Part shown: positions 31,266-40,373 of the stretch, in pieces
Position numbering within the stretch: the stretch's first letter is position 1
Layout of the letters: each line of letters starts with the position of its first letter
Assembly (NCBI GenBank): GCA_903927615.1
Contig: CAIYNU010000022.1
Coordinates: forward strand, 62,001-126,000
Source: an uncultured Rhodospirillales bacterium
GTDB lineage: Bacteria; Pseudomonadota; Alphaproteobacteria; Azospirillales; Azospirillaceae
DNA length: 64,000 nucleotides
Direction: 5' to 3'
Notes under the pieces: model-generated
What the model was told of the DNA's origin: nothing
Seen by the model: only the letters and a program-made list of their open reading frames with translations
Databases searched by the model: none
Made by a program: the position numbers and the translations under genes

Positions 31266-32786
31266 TCAGCCGAAAAAGCCATGCAGGAACCACGGTGCGA
31301 CCCGGTCGGGCTGGTAGCGGCCAGACCGGAACAGCCAGAATCGACGGCCGTCGGCATCCTCCACTCTATAGTAGTCCCGCAATTCGGCCGGACCGCGCCA
31401 CCATTCGGGCTCCAGGCGCTCGGGCCCTTCGGCTTTGGCCACCCGGTGAACGGTGCCGCGCCAGCGAAACAACAAGGGCGGATCGTCGGGCACGGGCGCC
31501 GTCACCTCGATGGGCTCGGGCCGCTCCAGCAGGCGCAAGGGCCGGGGCCGGTCCGCCGGCCAGGACACGCCCGTCACCGACTCTCCGACGGGCTCCAGGG
31601 CCGGAACCCAAGCCACCGCGTGTTCCGGCCACCAACTGGCGTGGGGCAACGGCCGCCGCACCGGTCCCAGGCGCAAGCCTAACCGATCAACCAGCCCGCC
31701 CAGGTCGTCGTCCCCGGCATCGCCGTCTCCCAGGCCACCGCCCAGACCGGGCTGTACCGCCGCCAGCGGCTCCACCACCGAAGCCGCCAACACCAGCACC
31801 TCCAGACCCGCGCCGGGAGCGATGGTTTCCAGACGCTCGGCCAGCAAGGTCAACAGGGCAGCCGGCTTTCGCACCGGACGGCTGGTGCCGATGGCAATCT
31901 CCTGGGGCGGCTGATCACAGCCGGCATCGATGGAAAAGCACGACAACTCGAGCCGCCGGGCGCCCTGCCCGGCTTTTTCCAGCCCGGCGCACAGCGACGT
32001 CAGCAGGCGGCGCACCGCCCCGGCAATGGCCTCGGCGGTGGCGATGGGTTCGGCAAAAGCCAGACGCACCGCGTGGACGGTGCCCGGCCGACGGGGTGAG
32101 ATCGGTTCATCCTCGGCGCCCAGCGCCCGATCAAGCCGCCGCCCGACCTCGATCCCGAATCGGGCGGCCAGCGAGCGCCGGGGCACTGGATAAAGCTCTC
32201 CGATTCGCCGCAGACCGACCCGCGCCAGCCCCGCCGCCACGGTCGCGGGCAGTCCTAACGCCGCCACCGGCAGGTCCGCCAGGAACGCCCGCTGGGTTCC
32301 CGAAGGAATGATCGCCGGCCGCCAGCGCGCCCCGGCCCATGCCGCCCCCGGCGTGTCAGCCACGGCAACGCGAGCGGTAAAGCCCGCCCGCTTCAGGCGC
32401 CGGGTCAGGTCCTCGACCAACCTGTCCTCGCCGCCAAACAGATGAGCGCAGCCGGTGATGTCCAGCACCAAGCCATCGGGCGCCGCCACCGCCAGCCACG
32501 GCGTATAGCGGCCGCACCCGTCGGCCAGCCGTTCGAGGGTTGCGGCCTGCGGCCCCGATTGGGCCGTCACCGCCACCAGCCCGGGCACCACCGCCCGGGC
32601 ATCGGCCAGTGTCATCCCCGGCCCCAACCCCGCCGCGGCCGCCGCCCGGTTCACCGCCGCAACCACCACCCCACGCCCGATCGGGTCCACCACCACCAGC
32701 GCCTGCCCCGCCGCCATGCCCCGCCGCCGCTCAACCACCTCGGTGGCCAGGCGCGGCAGCCACAGCGACAGGATACGGCGAGACAT
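31266..32786 (-). CDS. imuB: ImuB-like inactive Y-family polymerase
   Basis: The protein has 506 residues from ATG 32786 (MSRRILSLWLP); upstream in-frame ATGs lack support. It has the Y-family polymerase fold and the ImuB hallmark DITGCAHLFGGE, but the catalytic acidic residues expected at the N-terminus are replaced (LWLPRLATE). ImuB normally has no polymerase activity; it links the beta clamp to DnaE2 and ImuA in SOS mutagenesis. Here neither imuA nor dnaE2 is adjacent, and no GTTC-N7-GTTC LexA box was found upstream. It runs with caspase upstream and rnhB downstream. Confidence 0.88.
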   Translation of the reverse strand: MSRRILSLWLPRLATEVVERRRGMAAGQALVVVDPIGRGVVVAAVNRAAAAAGLGPGMTLADARAVVPGLVAVTAQSGPQAATLERLADGCGRYTPWLAVAAPDGLVLDITGCAHLFGGEDRLVEDLTRRLKRAGFTARVAVADTPGAAWAGARWRPAIIPSGTQRAFLADLPVAALGLPATVAAGLARVGLRRIGELYPVPRRSLAARFGIEVGRRLDRALGAEDEPISPRRPGTVHAVRLAFAEPIATAEAIAGAVRRLLTSLCAGLEKAGQGARRLELSCFSIDAGCDQPPQEIAIGTSRPVRKPAALLTLLAERLETIAPGAGLEVLVLAASVVEPLAAVQPGLGGGLGDGDAGDDDLGGLVDRLGLRLGPVRRPLPHASWWPEHAVAWVPALEPVGESVTGVSWPADRPRPLRLLERPEPIEVTAPVPDDPPLLFRWRGTVHRVAKAEGPERLEPEWWRGPAELRDYYRVEDADGRRFWLFRSGRYQPDRVAPWFLHGFFG

Positions 32787-32818
32787 GGCGCTTCCGAACA
32801 TGGCTCTTTCGGACAGGG

Positions 32819-32834
32819 ATATTCCGGGGAATAT
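32819..32834. promoter_or_regulatory. Inverted repeat upstream of imuB
   Basis: A 7-bp perfect inverted repeat (ATATTCC / GGAATAT) with a 2-base spacer lies about 33 bases before the imuB start. Its size and place suit a regulator-binding site, but no regulator is identified. Confidence 0.3.
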
Positions 32835-32918
32835 GGCGTACTGATAACAGACATAGCATGAACTGACCGCCTGCGCCACGCCCCCGGGGGTCCCAGCTCG
32901 TTGTCCTGCTGGCCCCAG

Positions 32919-34670
32919 TCACCGGGTCCCTAGGGCGCCCTCTCCATTCAGCTTCGCCAGTCGCTCCACGGCGCGGGGATTCCCTTTGGTCGCCGCCAGC
33001 CGGTACCACTTCACCGCCTCGGCCCGGTCGCGAGGGAGCCCGTGACCGGTCTCGCAGGCGCGACCAAGGGCGAGATAGGCTTCGGGCAGCCCCTGGTCGG
33101 CGGCGGCCCGGAACCATGTGACGGCCTCGGCGAAGTCCTGTTTGACATCGATTCCGGCCTCCAGAACCAGCCCGAGGGCAAACTGAGCGTGAGGATTGTG
33201 CTGGTTGGCGGCCAGGCGGAACAACCGCACCGCTTCGGTCGGATCGGCAGCCACCACACCGCCGGTACCTCTGATCAGCATCGAGGCCAGAGCCGTCGTT
33301 CCGGCGGGGTTGTTCATCGCCGCGGCCTTGCGGAACAGCGCCAGCGCCTGGGAATCGTCCTTGGGCACCCCGCGACCGGCGCGCAACAAATGACCCAAGG
33401 CCACCATGGCCAAGGGCTCGCCCTGGTCGGCGGCGCGACGGTACCAGCGGGCGGCTTCGGCGACGTCTTGGGGAACCTGACGACCGGCCTCGTACAGGTG
33501 GCCCAGCAGGAGCTGCGCGTGAGGATAACCGGCTTCGGCGCGGGCGCGCAGACGATCTGGCAGCGCGCCGGGCCCTTCCGGCCAGGTCATAGCCACCTTC
33601 GCCGGTTCGTGGCCCGCAGGGGGCGGCGACACGACGCCCGGATTTGGTCCTTGATTCGGCTGCTGAACGGGCCGCTGGGCGGTTTCGGAAACCGGGGCCG
33701 GACTGCGGGTGTCGTCGGGATGCGGGGCGGCGCGCATCAACTCACTGATCCGAATGGCAGCCAGTTCGGCGAAGGTGCCTTTCGGGTATTGGTCGAGATA
33801 GGCTTTGAAAGGTGCCGGATCGTGACTGCCCTTGACGCTTTCCCAGAACAGCGCCTCCTTATCGACCCCGGGCGGCGGCGTTACCGCAGCGGCACCGGCC
33901 GGTTCGGGCTTGGCGCCCGCCTTGAAGTAGAAATCACCGGTCAGGGACGAAGCCTCCCACGGAGTCTGTGCGCCCGACGAACGCTGCATGACCGCGCTGC
34001 GGACATGCTTGAAAACCTCCTCGATGGGCAACCCCGGTTGGTCGATGGCCTTCAACAGTTCTTCGGTATAAAGCCCGTTCTGGCCCTCGCCGTCGGACGC
34101 AACCTTGCCCGGCGCGGTGGCATAGGCAATCATAGTGCCTTCCGGCGCGTTTATTTGGGCCAGACCACCCGAGAGACCGCGGAATTTGTGCTCGAACGGG
34201 TTATTCCGGCAGGCGTCAAGGATCACCAGATTGACCCGGCTGTGCGCCGCCGCCATTTGATCCAGCACCACATCGACATCGACGGTCTGAAGCCGGACCT
34301 GAGGCTCGGTGCTGATCCTGGCGTCCACCGGGATCAGAAAATTCCGACCATCCACCTGCATGCCGTGACCGGAATAAAAGACCATGGCCACCGCACCGTC
34401 CTTAAGGCGCTCTCCGAAGCTGCCGATCGCGTCTTCCATTTCCTGTTTGGTGCTGTTCTCCCGGAGGATCACGTCAAAGCCGATGGCCCGGAGCTTGCTC
34501 GCAATGTCCCGGGCATCGTTGACCGGGTTGCGGAGCGGCGCATCCTTGTAGTCGGCATTGCCGATCACCAGGGCGATCCGGGTTTCCGCCGCCGCCGGCC
34601 GTACCATGGCCAATGCCAACATCAGCACCGCCACCACCAGCCGCCATCGGCTCTTGCCGTCCTTAATCAC
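32919..34670 (-). CDS. Caspase-family (C14) protein with Sel1 repeats
   Basis: The protein has 583 residues, starting at GTG 34670, which is placed well behind GGAAGGAGGA. A signal peptide (about 8-28, ending AAAE) exports it. The caspase domain (about 30-255) keeps the catalytic His in YSGHGMQVDG and Cys in ILDACRNNPF. A Pro-rich linker (about 270-360) follows, then about five Sel1 (TPR-like) repeats, recognisable as A-x-x-WYRRAA/LFRLAA units. Bacterial orthocaspases of this form cleave after basic residues or act in signalling; the target is unknown. It is first in the caspase-imuB-rnhB-ccrM run. Confidence 0.88.
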   Translation of the reverse strand: MIKDGKSRWRLVVAVLMLALAMVRPAAAETRIALVIGNADYKDAPLRNPVNDARDIASKLRAIGFDVILRENSTKQEMEDAIGSFGERLKDGAVAMVFYSGHGMQVDGRNFLIPVDARISTEPQVRLQTVDVDVVLDQMAAAHSRVNLVILDACRNNPFEHKFRGLSGGLAQINAPEGTMIAYATAPGKVASDGEGQNGLYTEELLKAIDQPGLPIEEVFKHVRSAVMQRSSGAQTPWEASSLTGDFYFKAGAKPEPAGAAAVTPPPGVDKEALFWESVKGSHDPAPFKAYLDQYPKGTFAELAAIRISELMRAAPHPDDTRSPAPVSETAQRPVQQPNQGPNPGVVSPPPAGHEPAKVAMTWPEGPGALPDRLRARAEAGYPHAQLLLGHLYEAGRQVPQDVAEAARWYRRAADQGEPLAMVALGHLLRAGRGVPKDDSQALALFRKAAAMNNPAGTTALASMLIRGTGGVVAADPTEAVRLFRLAANQHNPHAQFALGLVLEAGIDVKQDFAEAVTWFRAAADQGLPEAYLALGRACETGHGLPRDRAEAVKWYRLAATKGNPRAVERLAKLNGEGALGTR

Positions 34671-34945
34671 GACCTGTCCTCCTTCCCGGCATCGCGCCAC
34701 CGCTCGGCGGAAACCATACCACCGGTCGCCGCCCTCCAGCGGTGACGGCCATCACCAACGCTCCAATCCTGTATCGTGTTCAGGTATGATGTGGTACGCG
34801 CACTGCTGCCGGGCGAGCCGCGAACTTCCGGTCACCATCGGGGCCGGGAATGCCCCATGGCGGGCTTCGGGCAGTCCGGGATTAAAGGCAGCGCACTTCG
34901 AGACACAAGCAGCTCGACACACGAATGAGGAATAGGGAGGACGAT

Positions 34946-35317
34946 ATGATTGGCTACGTCACGCTTGGGACCAACGATCTTGCCCGGGGGGCCAAGTTCT
35001 ACGACGCCATCGCGGCCGAGCTGGGCACCAGCCGGATGATGGAGGGGGACCGGTTCATCGCTTGGGGCACGCCGGGCGGCGGAGCCGGACTGGGACTGAC
35101 CAGGCCTTTCAATGGGCAGCTTGCGACGATCGGCAACGGCGTGATGGTGGCCCTCGCGGCAAAGGACCGGGAGCAGGTCGACAGGCTCCACGCGTTGGCG
35201 CTCAGTCTTGGCGGTACCGATGAAGGCGCCCCGGGTGTGCGCGGCGGCGGCAGTTTTTACGCGGCCTATTTCCGCGACCTCGACGGCAACAAGTTGAACG
35301 TCTTCTTTATGGGATAA
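34946..35317 (+). CDS. VOC-superfamily (glyoxalase/bleomycin-resistance fold) protein
   Basis: The protein has 123 residues from ATG 34946, behind a good GGGAGG. The fold begins MIGYVTLGTNDLARGAKFYD and ends FRDLDGNKLNVFFM, the standard beta-alpha-beta-beta-beta module pair with a C-terminal metal-ligand region. Members bind divalent metals and act on small lactones, thiols or aromatics, or sequester drugs; the substrate is not predictable. It is monocistronic, with 80 bases before the acyl-CoA synthetase gene. Confidence 0.8.
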   Translation: MIGYVTLGTNDLARGAKFYDAIAAELGTSRMMEGDRFIAWGTPGGGAGLGLTRPFNGQLATIGNGVMVALAAKDREQVDRLHALALSLGGTDEGAPGVRGGGSFYAAYFRDLDGNKLNVFFMG

Positions 35318-35397
35318 GATCGGGGGGACCCGCGCCGCATCCTGCCCTGCGTCCGTCGGCGCAGACTCCCTGACCGTTTCTCTTGCCCGTCCGTGCC

Positions 35398-36918
35398 ATG
35401 ACCGATCAGCGCCCTCCCGATCGCTTGAATATCGCCCGTCAGTGCCTGACCGAACAGGCCCGGCTCCGCCCCGACAAGACCGCGCTGATCATCGTCGGCA
35501 ACCACGGCCACGAGCGGCGCTGGAGCTATGCCCAGCTTGATCTGCTGGTGCGACGGCTGGCGGGAGGGTTGCTGGCCGCGGGAGCCCGGCCAGGCGACCG
35601 CTTGATGATCCGGATGGACAACGACCTGCCCTATTTGCTGACGTTCTTCGCCGGATTCGCGGCCGGGCTGGTGTCGTTTCCATCCTCGGCCGCCCTCACC
35701 GCCGAGGAAGCCGAATTCCTGCTGGCGGATTCCGGAGCAACGCTGCTGGCGGTTTCCGACGATTTGGCCTTTTCCCACCCGTTGCCGGCCTCGGTGCGCG
35801 TGCTGAGCGATGGTGAAATCCAGCGGCTGGCCGAAACCGGGCCGGCGCTGGAACCCTGTGACACCGCGGCCGACGACCCGGCGTTCCTGATCTACACCTC
35901 GGGCACCACCGGCCGCCCCAAGGGCGTCCTGCACGGGCATCGGGTGCTTTGGGGCCGGCGCCCGATGATCAAGGGCTGGTACGGCCTGTCGTCCGACGAC
36001 GTCGTGCTTCATGCCGGCGCCTTCAACTGGACCTACACGCTGGGAGTCGGCTTGCTCGATCCCTGGGCCAACGGCGCCACCGCCGTTCTGTATAACGGCA
36101 CTCCCGACCCGGCGGTGTGGCCGGAGCTGATTTCCCGGCTGGGCGTTACCCTGTTCGCCACAGTTCCCAGCCTGTACCGTCGCATCCTGAAATACGGCAC
36201 GTTATCGCCCGAAGCCCTGACCACCCTGCGCCATGGCCTAAGCGCCGGGGAAGCCCTGGCGCCAGCTTTGCTGGAGACCTGGCGCGCCCGCACCGGCACC
36301 GAGCTTTACGAAGCGCTGGGCATGAGCGAGATCTCCACCTACATTTCGACCGGCCCGGGCATGGCCATCAAACCGGGCAGCCCCGGCAGGCCCCAGCCTG
36401 GACGGCGGGTGGCTATCCTGGACCCCGACGCGCCCGCCGCCGAGCCGCGGCTGTTACCCGCCGGTCAGGCCGGTTTGCTGGCGATCCACCGATCCGACCC
36501 CGGACTGATGCTCGGCTATTGGAAGCGGCCAGAGGAGGAAGCACTGGTCATGCGGGGCGAGTGGTTCACCGGCGGTGATCTCGCTCACCTGGATGAAGAC
36601 GGTTACGTCTGGTTTCATGGCCGCAACGACGATGTGCTCAACACCCATGGCTACCGCCTGTCACCCCTGGAAATCGAGCAGGTCCTGGCCCATCATCCCG
36701 ACATCGCCGACGTGGCGGTGGGCGAAGTAACGGTGGCGGCCGACCTGACCGTGCTGACGGCCTTTGTGGTGGCCCATGACGCCACCACCGAGGCGACGAT
36801 TCTGGATTGGGCCAGGGATCATCTGGCCGCCTACAAACGGCCGCGCCAGGTGGTCTTTCTGGACCGGTTGCCGCGCACCGCCAACGGCAAGCTGCTCCGC
36901 CGGGCCTTGCCGGGTTGA
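35398..36918 (+). CDS. AMP-dependent acyl-CoA synthetase
   Basis: The protein has 506 residues from ATG 35398. It is an ANL-superfamily adenylating enzyme. The P-loop-like motif YTSGTTGRPKG lies near 175, the adenine-binding ALGMSEIS near 310, GEWFTGGDLAHLDEDGYVWF near 390, and the catalytic lysine in RTANGKLLRRAL at the C-terminus. It forms acyl-AMP and then acyl-CoA. The closest style is benzoate/2-aminobenzoate- or medium-chain-type ligases, but the acid substrate is not determined. There are no pathway neighbours. Confidence 0.85.
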   Translation: MTDQRPPDRLNIARQCLTEQARLRPDKTALIIVGNHGHERRWSYAQLDLLVRRLAGGLLAAGARPGDRLMIRMDNDLPYLLTFFAGFAAGLVSFPSSAALTAEEAEFLLADSGATLLAVSDDLAFSHPLPASVRVLSDGEIQRLAETGPALEPCDTAADDPAFLIYTSGTTGRPKGVLHGHRVLWGRRPMIKGWYGLSSDDVVLHAGAFNWTYTLGVGLLDPWANGATAVLYNGTPDPAVWPELISRLGVTLFATVPSLYRRILKYGTLSPEALTTLRHGLSAGEALAPALLETWRARTGTELYEALGMSEISTYISTGPGMAIKPGSPGRPQPGRRVAILDPDAPAAEPRLLPAGQAGLLAIHRSDPGLMLGYWKRPEEEALVMRGEWFTGGDLAHLDEDGYVWFHGRNDDVLNTHGYRLSPLEIEQVLAHHPDIADVAVGEVTVAADLTVLTAFVVAHDATTEATILDWARDHLAAYKRPRQVVFLDRLPRTANGKLLRRALPG

Positions 36919-36935
36919 CGACGGCTCGTCATGGA

Positions 36936-37616
36936 TCACAACAGTTCAAGAATCGCCGGCACCAAGTCCTCGCCGGTTCGGGCGATCCGGTGAGCCCCGG
37001 CCGCCCGCAGTTCGTCCTCCTCGTGGTAGCCCCAGGTCACCCCGACGGCCCCGACACCGGCCCGACGCGCCATCTCGATATCGAACACCGTATCGCCGAT
37101 CATGACGGTATTGGCGGCATCCGCGCCGCTCTCGGCCAAGGCCCGCCGGATCATGGCGGGATCGGGTTTGCCCGGTCCGACGTCGGCCGTCTGCAAAGTG
37201 ACGAAGAACGAGGCCAGATCGTGGTGAGCCAGGGTCGCCGTCAGCCCGCGCAGGGACTTGCCCGTGGCAATGCCCATCAGCACCCCTTGACGCTCCAACG
37301 CTTCCAGCGCCTGGCGCAAACCCGGGAACAACGGCTCGCGATGAATTCCGGCCAGCCGTTCGCGATGAAAGGCCACCTTATAGCGTTCCGCCAGCCGGCC
37401 GTGTTGGACGGGGTCGCCGTCGGGCAGCAAGCACGCCACCGCCTCCACCAGCGACAGGCCAACCACGCGCCGCACCCGAACCGGTTCGGGCTTTTCCAGT
37501 CCTTCGCTGATCCAGGCGGCGGTCATCGCCGAGACAATCGCGTGCTGGCTGTCGATCAGCGTACCGTCACAGTCGAATAAGGCCAGTTTCAAGGGAGTGC
37601 CAAACATTCGGTCCAT
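36936..37616 (-). CDS. HAD-superfamily phosphatase (phosphoglycolate phosphatase-like)
   Basis: The protein has 226 residues from ATG 37616, with GGAGG upstream. An in-frame extension to 37910 is open but unlike protein. The HAD motifs are in order: FDCDGTLID (nucleophile Asp and acid Asp), ATGKS (motif II), GKPDP with the lysine (motif III), and MIGDTVFDIEMA (motif IV). The helical cap between motifs I and II marks subfamily IA, close to Gph and pyrophosphatase-like enzymes. It is cytoplasmic. It converges with the acyl-CoA synthetase. Confidence 0.88.
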   Translation of the reverse strand: MDRMFGTPLKLALFDCDGTLIDSQHAIVSAMTAAWISEGLEKPEPVRVRRVVGLSLVEAVACLLPDGDPVQHGRLAERYKVAFHRERLAGIHREPLFPGLRQALEALERQGVLMGIATGKSLRGLTATLAHHDLASFFVTLQTADVGPGKPDPAMIRRALAESGADAANTVMIGDTVFDIEMARRAGVGAVGVTWGYHEEDELRAAGAHRIARTGEDLVPAILELL

Positions 37617-37937
37617 CGCTTCCGCCTCCCCCAACGGATGGGGTGTCCCGGGGTGCATGGCACATCCGCGCCCCGAAGGGAACAGGGAAGGCCCAGGCAT
37701 TGGGGTTTGTTGGTCTGGGCTTGCTGGCGCGAATGCCGGTGCCGACACCCCCTTTGCCCGGTCGGAAGTCCCTGTCGGGTTTCCGACAGAAGGCCCCTCG
37801 ATGAGGCGATAACGGCGGGCGGAACGTATGAAAAAACCGGGCCGGTTGATGGCATCGGTTTTGCTGCACCCAAAGGGACGATCGGACCCGGCGCCGATGA
37901 CCGGCGCCACGGCGGCATCCAGAATTGAGAGGTTTCA

Positions 37938-38435
37938 GTGCAGGGCGATGATCTTGAAGACGCCGACTTCCTGAACTGGCACGACGGGTTGCCGGAAGCG
38001 GCCCGTGCAGCCCTGGCCGCGGCGGCTGGGGCTTGGAACGACGATGCCGCCGCCGATGCCCACATTCGGTTGGCGCTGCAAGTGGCCCCCGAGCATCTCG
38101 CGGCCCGGACCGGGGCTTATAAGTTCTACTTTTACAAGAATCGTCTGTCCGACGCCGCACCCCATGCGCTCTGGTGCATCGAATGGTCCGCCGCGCGGCT
38201 CGGATTGCCGGTGAATTGGCGGCAGGTCAACACCGCACCGGCCAACAACGGTCTGGAACCGCTGTGGCGATTCTTCCTGTTTTCGCTCAAGGCCTATGGC
38301 TACGTGATGGCGCGTCAGGGCGCCATTGCCGAAGGACGGGCCGCGGTGGCCAAAGTCTCGGAACTCGACCCGGGCGACCTCGTCGGGGCCGGGCGTTTGC
38401 TGACCGTGATCGATCAGGGCGGCATAGTGGATTGA
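37938..38435 (+). CDS. TPR-like helical protein of unknown function
   Basis: A 165-residue protein starting at GTG 37938 (GAGAGG upstream). It is helical throughout, with alternating small and large residues like TPR units: HIRLALQVAPEHLAARTGAY, then GYVMARQGAIAEGRAAVAKV. The middle is aromatic-rich (YKFYFYKNRL, ALWCIEW). There is no signal peptide. The gene stands alone and I do not recognise a family. Confidence 0.6.
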   Translation: MQGDDLEDADFLNWHDGLPEAARAALAAAAGAWNDDAAADAHIRLALQVAPEHLAARTGAYKFYFYKNRLSDAAPHALWCIEWSAARLGLPVNWRQVNTAPANNGLEPLWRFFLFSLKAYGYVMARQGAIAEGRAAVAKVSELDPGDLVGAGRLLTVIDQGGIVD

Positions 38436-38622
38436 CCCCCGGACGGGGTGAGCGCGAACGGCGTTTCCGGAACCTGCGTCCAATAATGCGCATTCCATCT
38501 CCGCTCGTTGCCAGCCGCGCTACGGGTGCTCACTTTATATACAAATCATGTCGATTATGCCGTATCGTCCTGCCCCCCGCCAAGGGTCGCGGCTGCTTGG
38601 CCGCCGAACTTGAAGAACCGAC

Positions 38623-38653
38623 GGCCTCGAATCCGCGAACCGGATTCGAGGCC
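38623..38653. repeat. 13-bp perfect inverted repeat
   Basis: GGCCTCGAATCCG and its exact complement flank a 5-base loop (CGAAC). No T-run follows on either strand. It may be a repetitive extragenic palindrome or remnant of a mobile-element end. Confidence 0.6.
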
Positions 38654-39180
38654 CGGCCACGCCGATCATCGGCGAATTCGACCACATGACCCTGGCCAGC
38701 CTGGACAATTCGGTCATGGGCCCCTTGCCGTCCACGCCAATCGCATTATATGCGCGGCCAGACGGTCAGTAGCGTCAATCGGGGGTATTGTGTCCAGGAC
38801 CTCATATCAATATAAGATAAATGTATGGCGATGATCGGTCCGGCGCATGGTCCCTCGTCGCGGCTGATCCGCCCATCCTGACGTTTAAGGAGGCCATTGA
38901 TGAGGCCCCCTGATAGGCCGTTGGCCCGAGCCCGCGATACTTTCGTATAATTGACCCATGCTCAACTGATAATGGCGTCACTCGCCGCATCAGTCAGGAA
39001 CGCGCCATTGAATTTCGCTATTGACTTGAAATGGTATTCCAGGCACCGTCCCCAAGCGGCCGAACGGAGTGTTATCGCACCCTGCCCGACCCGACTACGA
39101 ACGACTGGGAAACGGTCGTCGCTCATGGCTAGCGTAAAATATGCCGTGCTCGCGTCAACTTACCCATGTTCGATCGAATG

Positions 39181-39208
39181 CCAAGAGGACGATCCCAAGA
39201 GGACGATC
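39181..39208. repeat. Tandem duplication of a 14-mer
   Basis: CCAAGAGGACGATC occurs twice in direct succession with no mismatch. It lies in non-coding sequence and looks like a recent slippage event. Confidence 0.7.
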
Positions 39209-39306
39209 AAGGAACCCGTTTTGCCTCGCGAACCGTCAGGTGCGAGCCCGTTAAGGTCGAACCTTTTTGTTGTGGCCGGTGAGGCGCGGGAATGAGGAGC
39301 CCATTA

Positions 39307-39603
39307 ATGTCCGCTGAACTCGAATATGCCCTCGCAAGCCTCGACGAAGACGCACTGAAACCGCAAATCCGTCACATCGTCAACCCACACACCGGTGACC
39401 TTTGTGCCGTCGAAATGCCCGCCGATTTATGGCGGGGGTTCGACGACCTTGCCGAAGAATGCCAGACAACCAGCAACGCCCTGTGCCGTTTTGCCCTGCT
39501 CGAGGCCCCGGAGATAGACCTTGCCGACGCCCTATGGCTGTTTCTGCAATCGGTCTATGTCCGACCGCCCCAAGGGGATGTGAGATTATCCAGCATCCAT
39601 TAG
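39307..39603 (+). CDS. Small protein with possible ribbon-helix-helix-like C-terminus
   Basis: A 98-residue protein from ATG 39307, with AGGAG eight bases upstream. An acidic N-terminus is followed by VEMPADLWRGFDDLAEE and FALLEAPEIDLADALWLFLQ. The pattern of a W-containing helix, then a serine/threonine-initiated helix, then a hydrophobic tail loosely resembles RHH_4-type DNA-binding proteins, but this is weak. Its stop codon overlaps the stop of the convergent methyltransferase gene. Function unknown. Confidence 0.55.
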   Translation: MSAELEYALASLDEDALKPQIRHIVNPHTGDLCAVEMPADLWRGFDDLAEECQTTSNALCRFALLEAPEIDLADALWLFLQSVYVRPPQGDVRLSSIH

Positions 39604-40358
39604 CCCACGGCGGTTGTCGGCGGCCGTAACCATTTTGCAGCCGCGCGGGCAATCAAATCGGGATAGTCGGGGCATTCGGCAGGGCCGATCAGCGGCAGCG
39701 CCAGATCGGTAACGATCCGAGCCACGGTTTCACGGGTCAGGGGCATGCCGTCCCGGCGGGCACGATCGGCAATGACCATCTCCTGGCCCCAGAAATAGAC
39801 CCGCGATCCGCCGGTGTTGGCATGCATGCGCCGAACCTGTTGATCCCGGGCGGCATCGAACAGCGGCAACCAAATATCGGCCATCAGGGTGTCGGCCGGC
39901 GTCTCGGGCACGAAGGTGTTGGCGTCACCCTGCAAAATCGTGATCTTGGCGGCGACTTCGGGCGGCAATTGGTCGATGACACCCGAAAACCGCACCGCTT
40001 CAATGACCTCTGGGTCGAATTCAACCACCGTCACCCGGGTGACGGCGGGGTTCAGGGCGGCATTGGCGGCAGCCCAGCCCATACCCAGCCCCATCACCAC
40101 CACCGCCCCGACGGCATACCGACAGCCAAGTTCCTGACTCTCGATTTCCATGGGGGTCATGGACATCCAGGTTCGGGTTTCGCCATTTTCCGTGCGCAAC
40201 AGCGCCGCCATATTATGCACCAGTTGGAGCGGCGTCCAATAGCCGGGGCACAACACCATGCCCGCGATTTGAAGACGCCAGCGCGTGCTTTCAAAGCAAC
40301 GATAGGTCGGGCGGAACAGGTCGGTGTCATAAACCGGGACCGGTAGGGAATCGATCAT
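39600..40358 (-). CDS. Spermidine-synthase-like SAM-binding protein
   Basis: The protein has 252 residues. A Rossmann-type SAM fold is visible: VVVMGLGMGWAAANAAL (glycine loop), VTVVEFDPEVIEAV (acidic residue at the end of beta 2) and ILQGDANTF. The layout resembles spermidine synthase-like methyltransferases rather than a true aminopropyltransferase, since the decarboxylated-SAM and polyamine signature is not evident. No signal peptide. It lies 15 bases downstream of parE on the same strand and is probably co-transcribed. Confidence 0.7.
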   Translation of the reverse strand: MIDSLPVPVYDTDLFRPTYRCFESTRWRLQIAGMVLCPGYWTPLQLVHNMAALLRTENGETRTWMSMTPMEIESQELGCRYAVGAVVVMGLGMGWAAANAALNPAVTRVTVVEFDPEVIEAVRFSGVIDQLPPEVAAKITILQGDANTFVPETPADTLMADIWLPLFDAARDQQVRRMHANTGGSRVYFWGQEMVIADRARRDGMPLTRETVARIVTDLALPLIGPAECPDYPDLIARAAAKWLRPPTTAVG

Positions 40359-40373
40359 GATGGCACGGCTGCC

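Larger units (their letters stand above)
38436..39306. other. Largely empty 870-base region
   Basis: No convincing gene is found: reading frames here lack ribosome-binding sites and protein-like composition. It is AT-richer than its surroundings. It holds a 13-bp perfect hairpin, a 14-bp tandem duplication, and a possible promoter (TTGGCC at 38921 and TATAAT at 38946-38951, 19-base spacer). It could be a decayed insertion or a small-RNA locus. Confidence 0.5.

Noticed and set aside
32787-32918. LexA/SOS box ahead of imuB
   Set aside because: No GTTC-N7-GTTC or its complement is found; only an unrelated inverted repeat.
33042-34745. 567-codon plus-strand open frame
   Set aside because: It is antisense to the caspase gene, without initiation signal or recognisable domain.
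38951-39295. 114-codon plus-strand frame in the gene-poor region
   Set aside because: It has no ribosome-binding site, and its protein composition is not convincing; it overlaps the tandem duplication.
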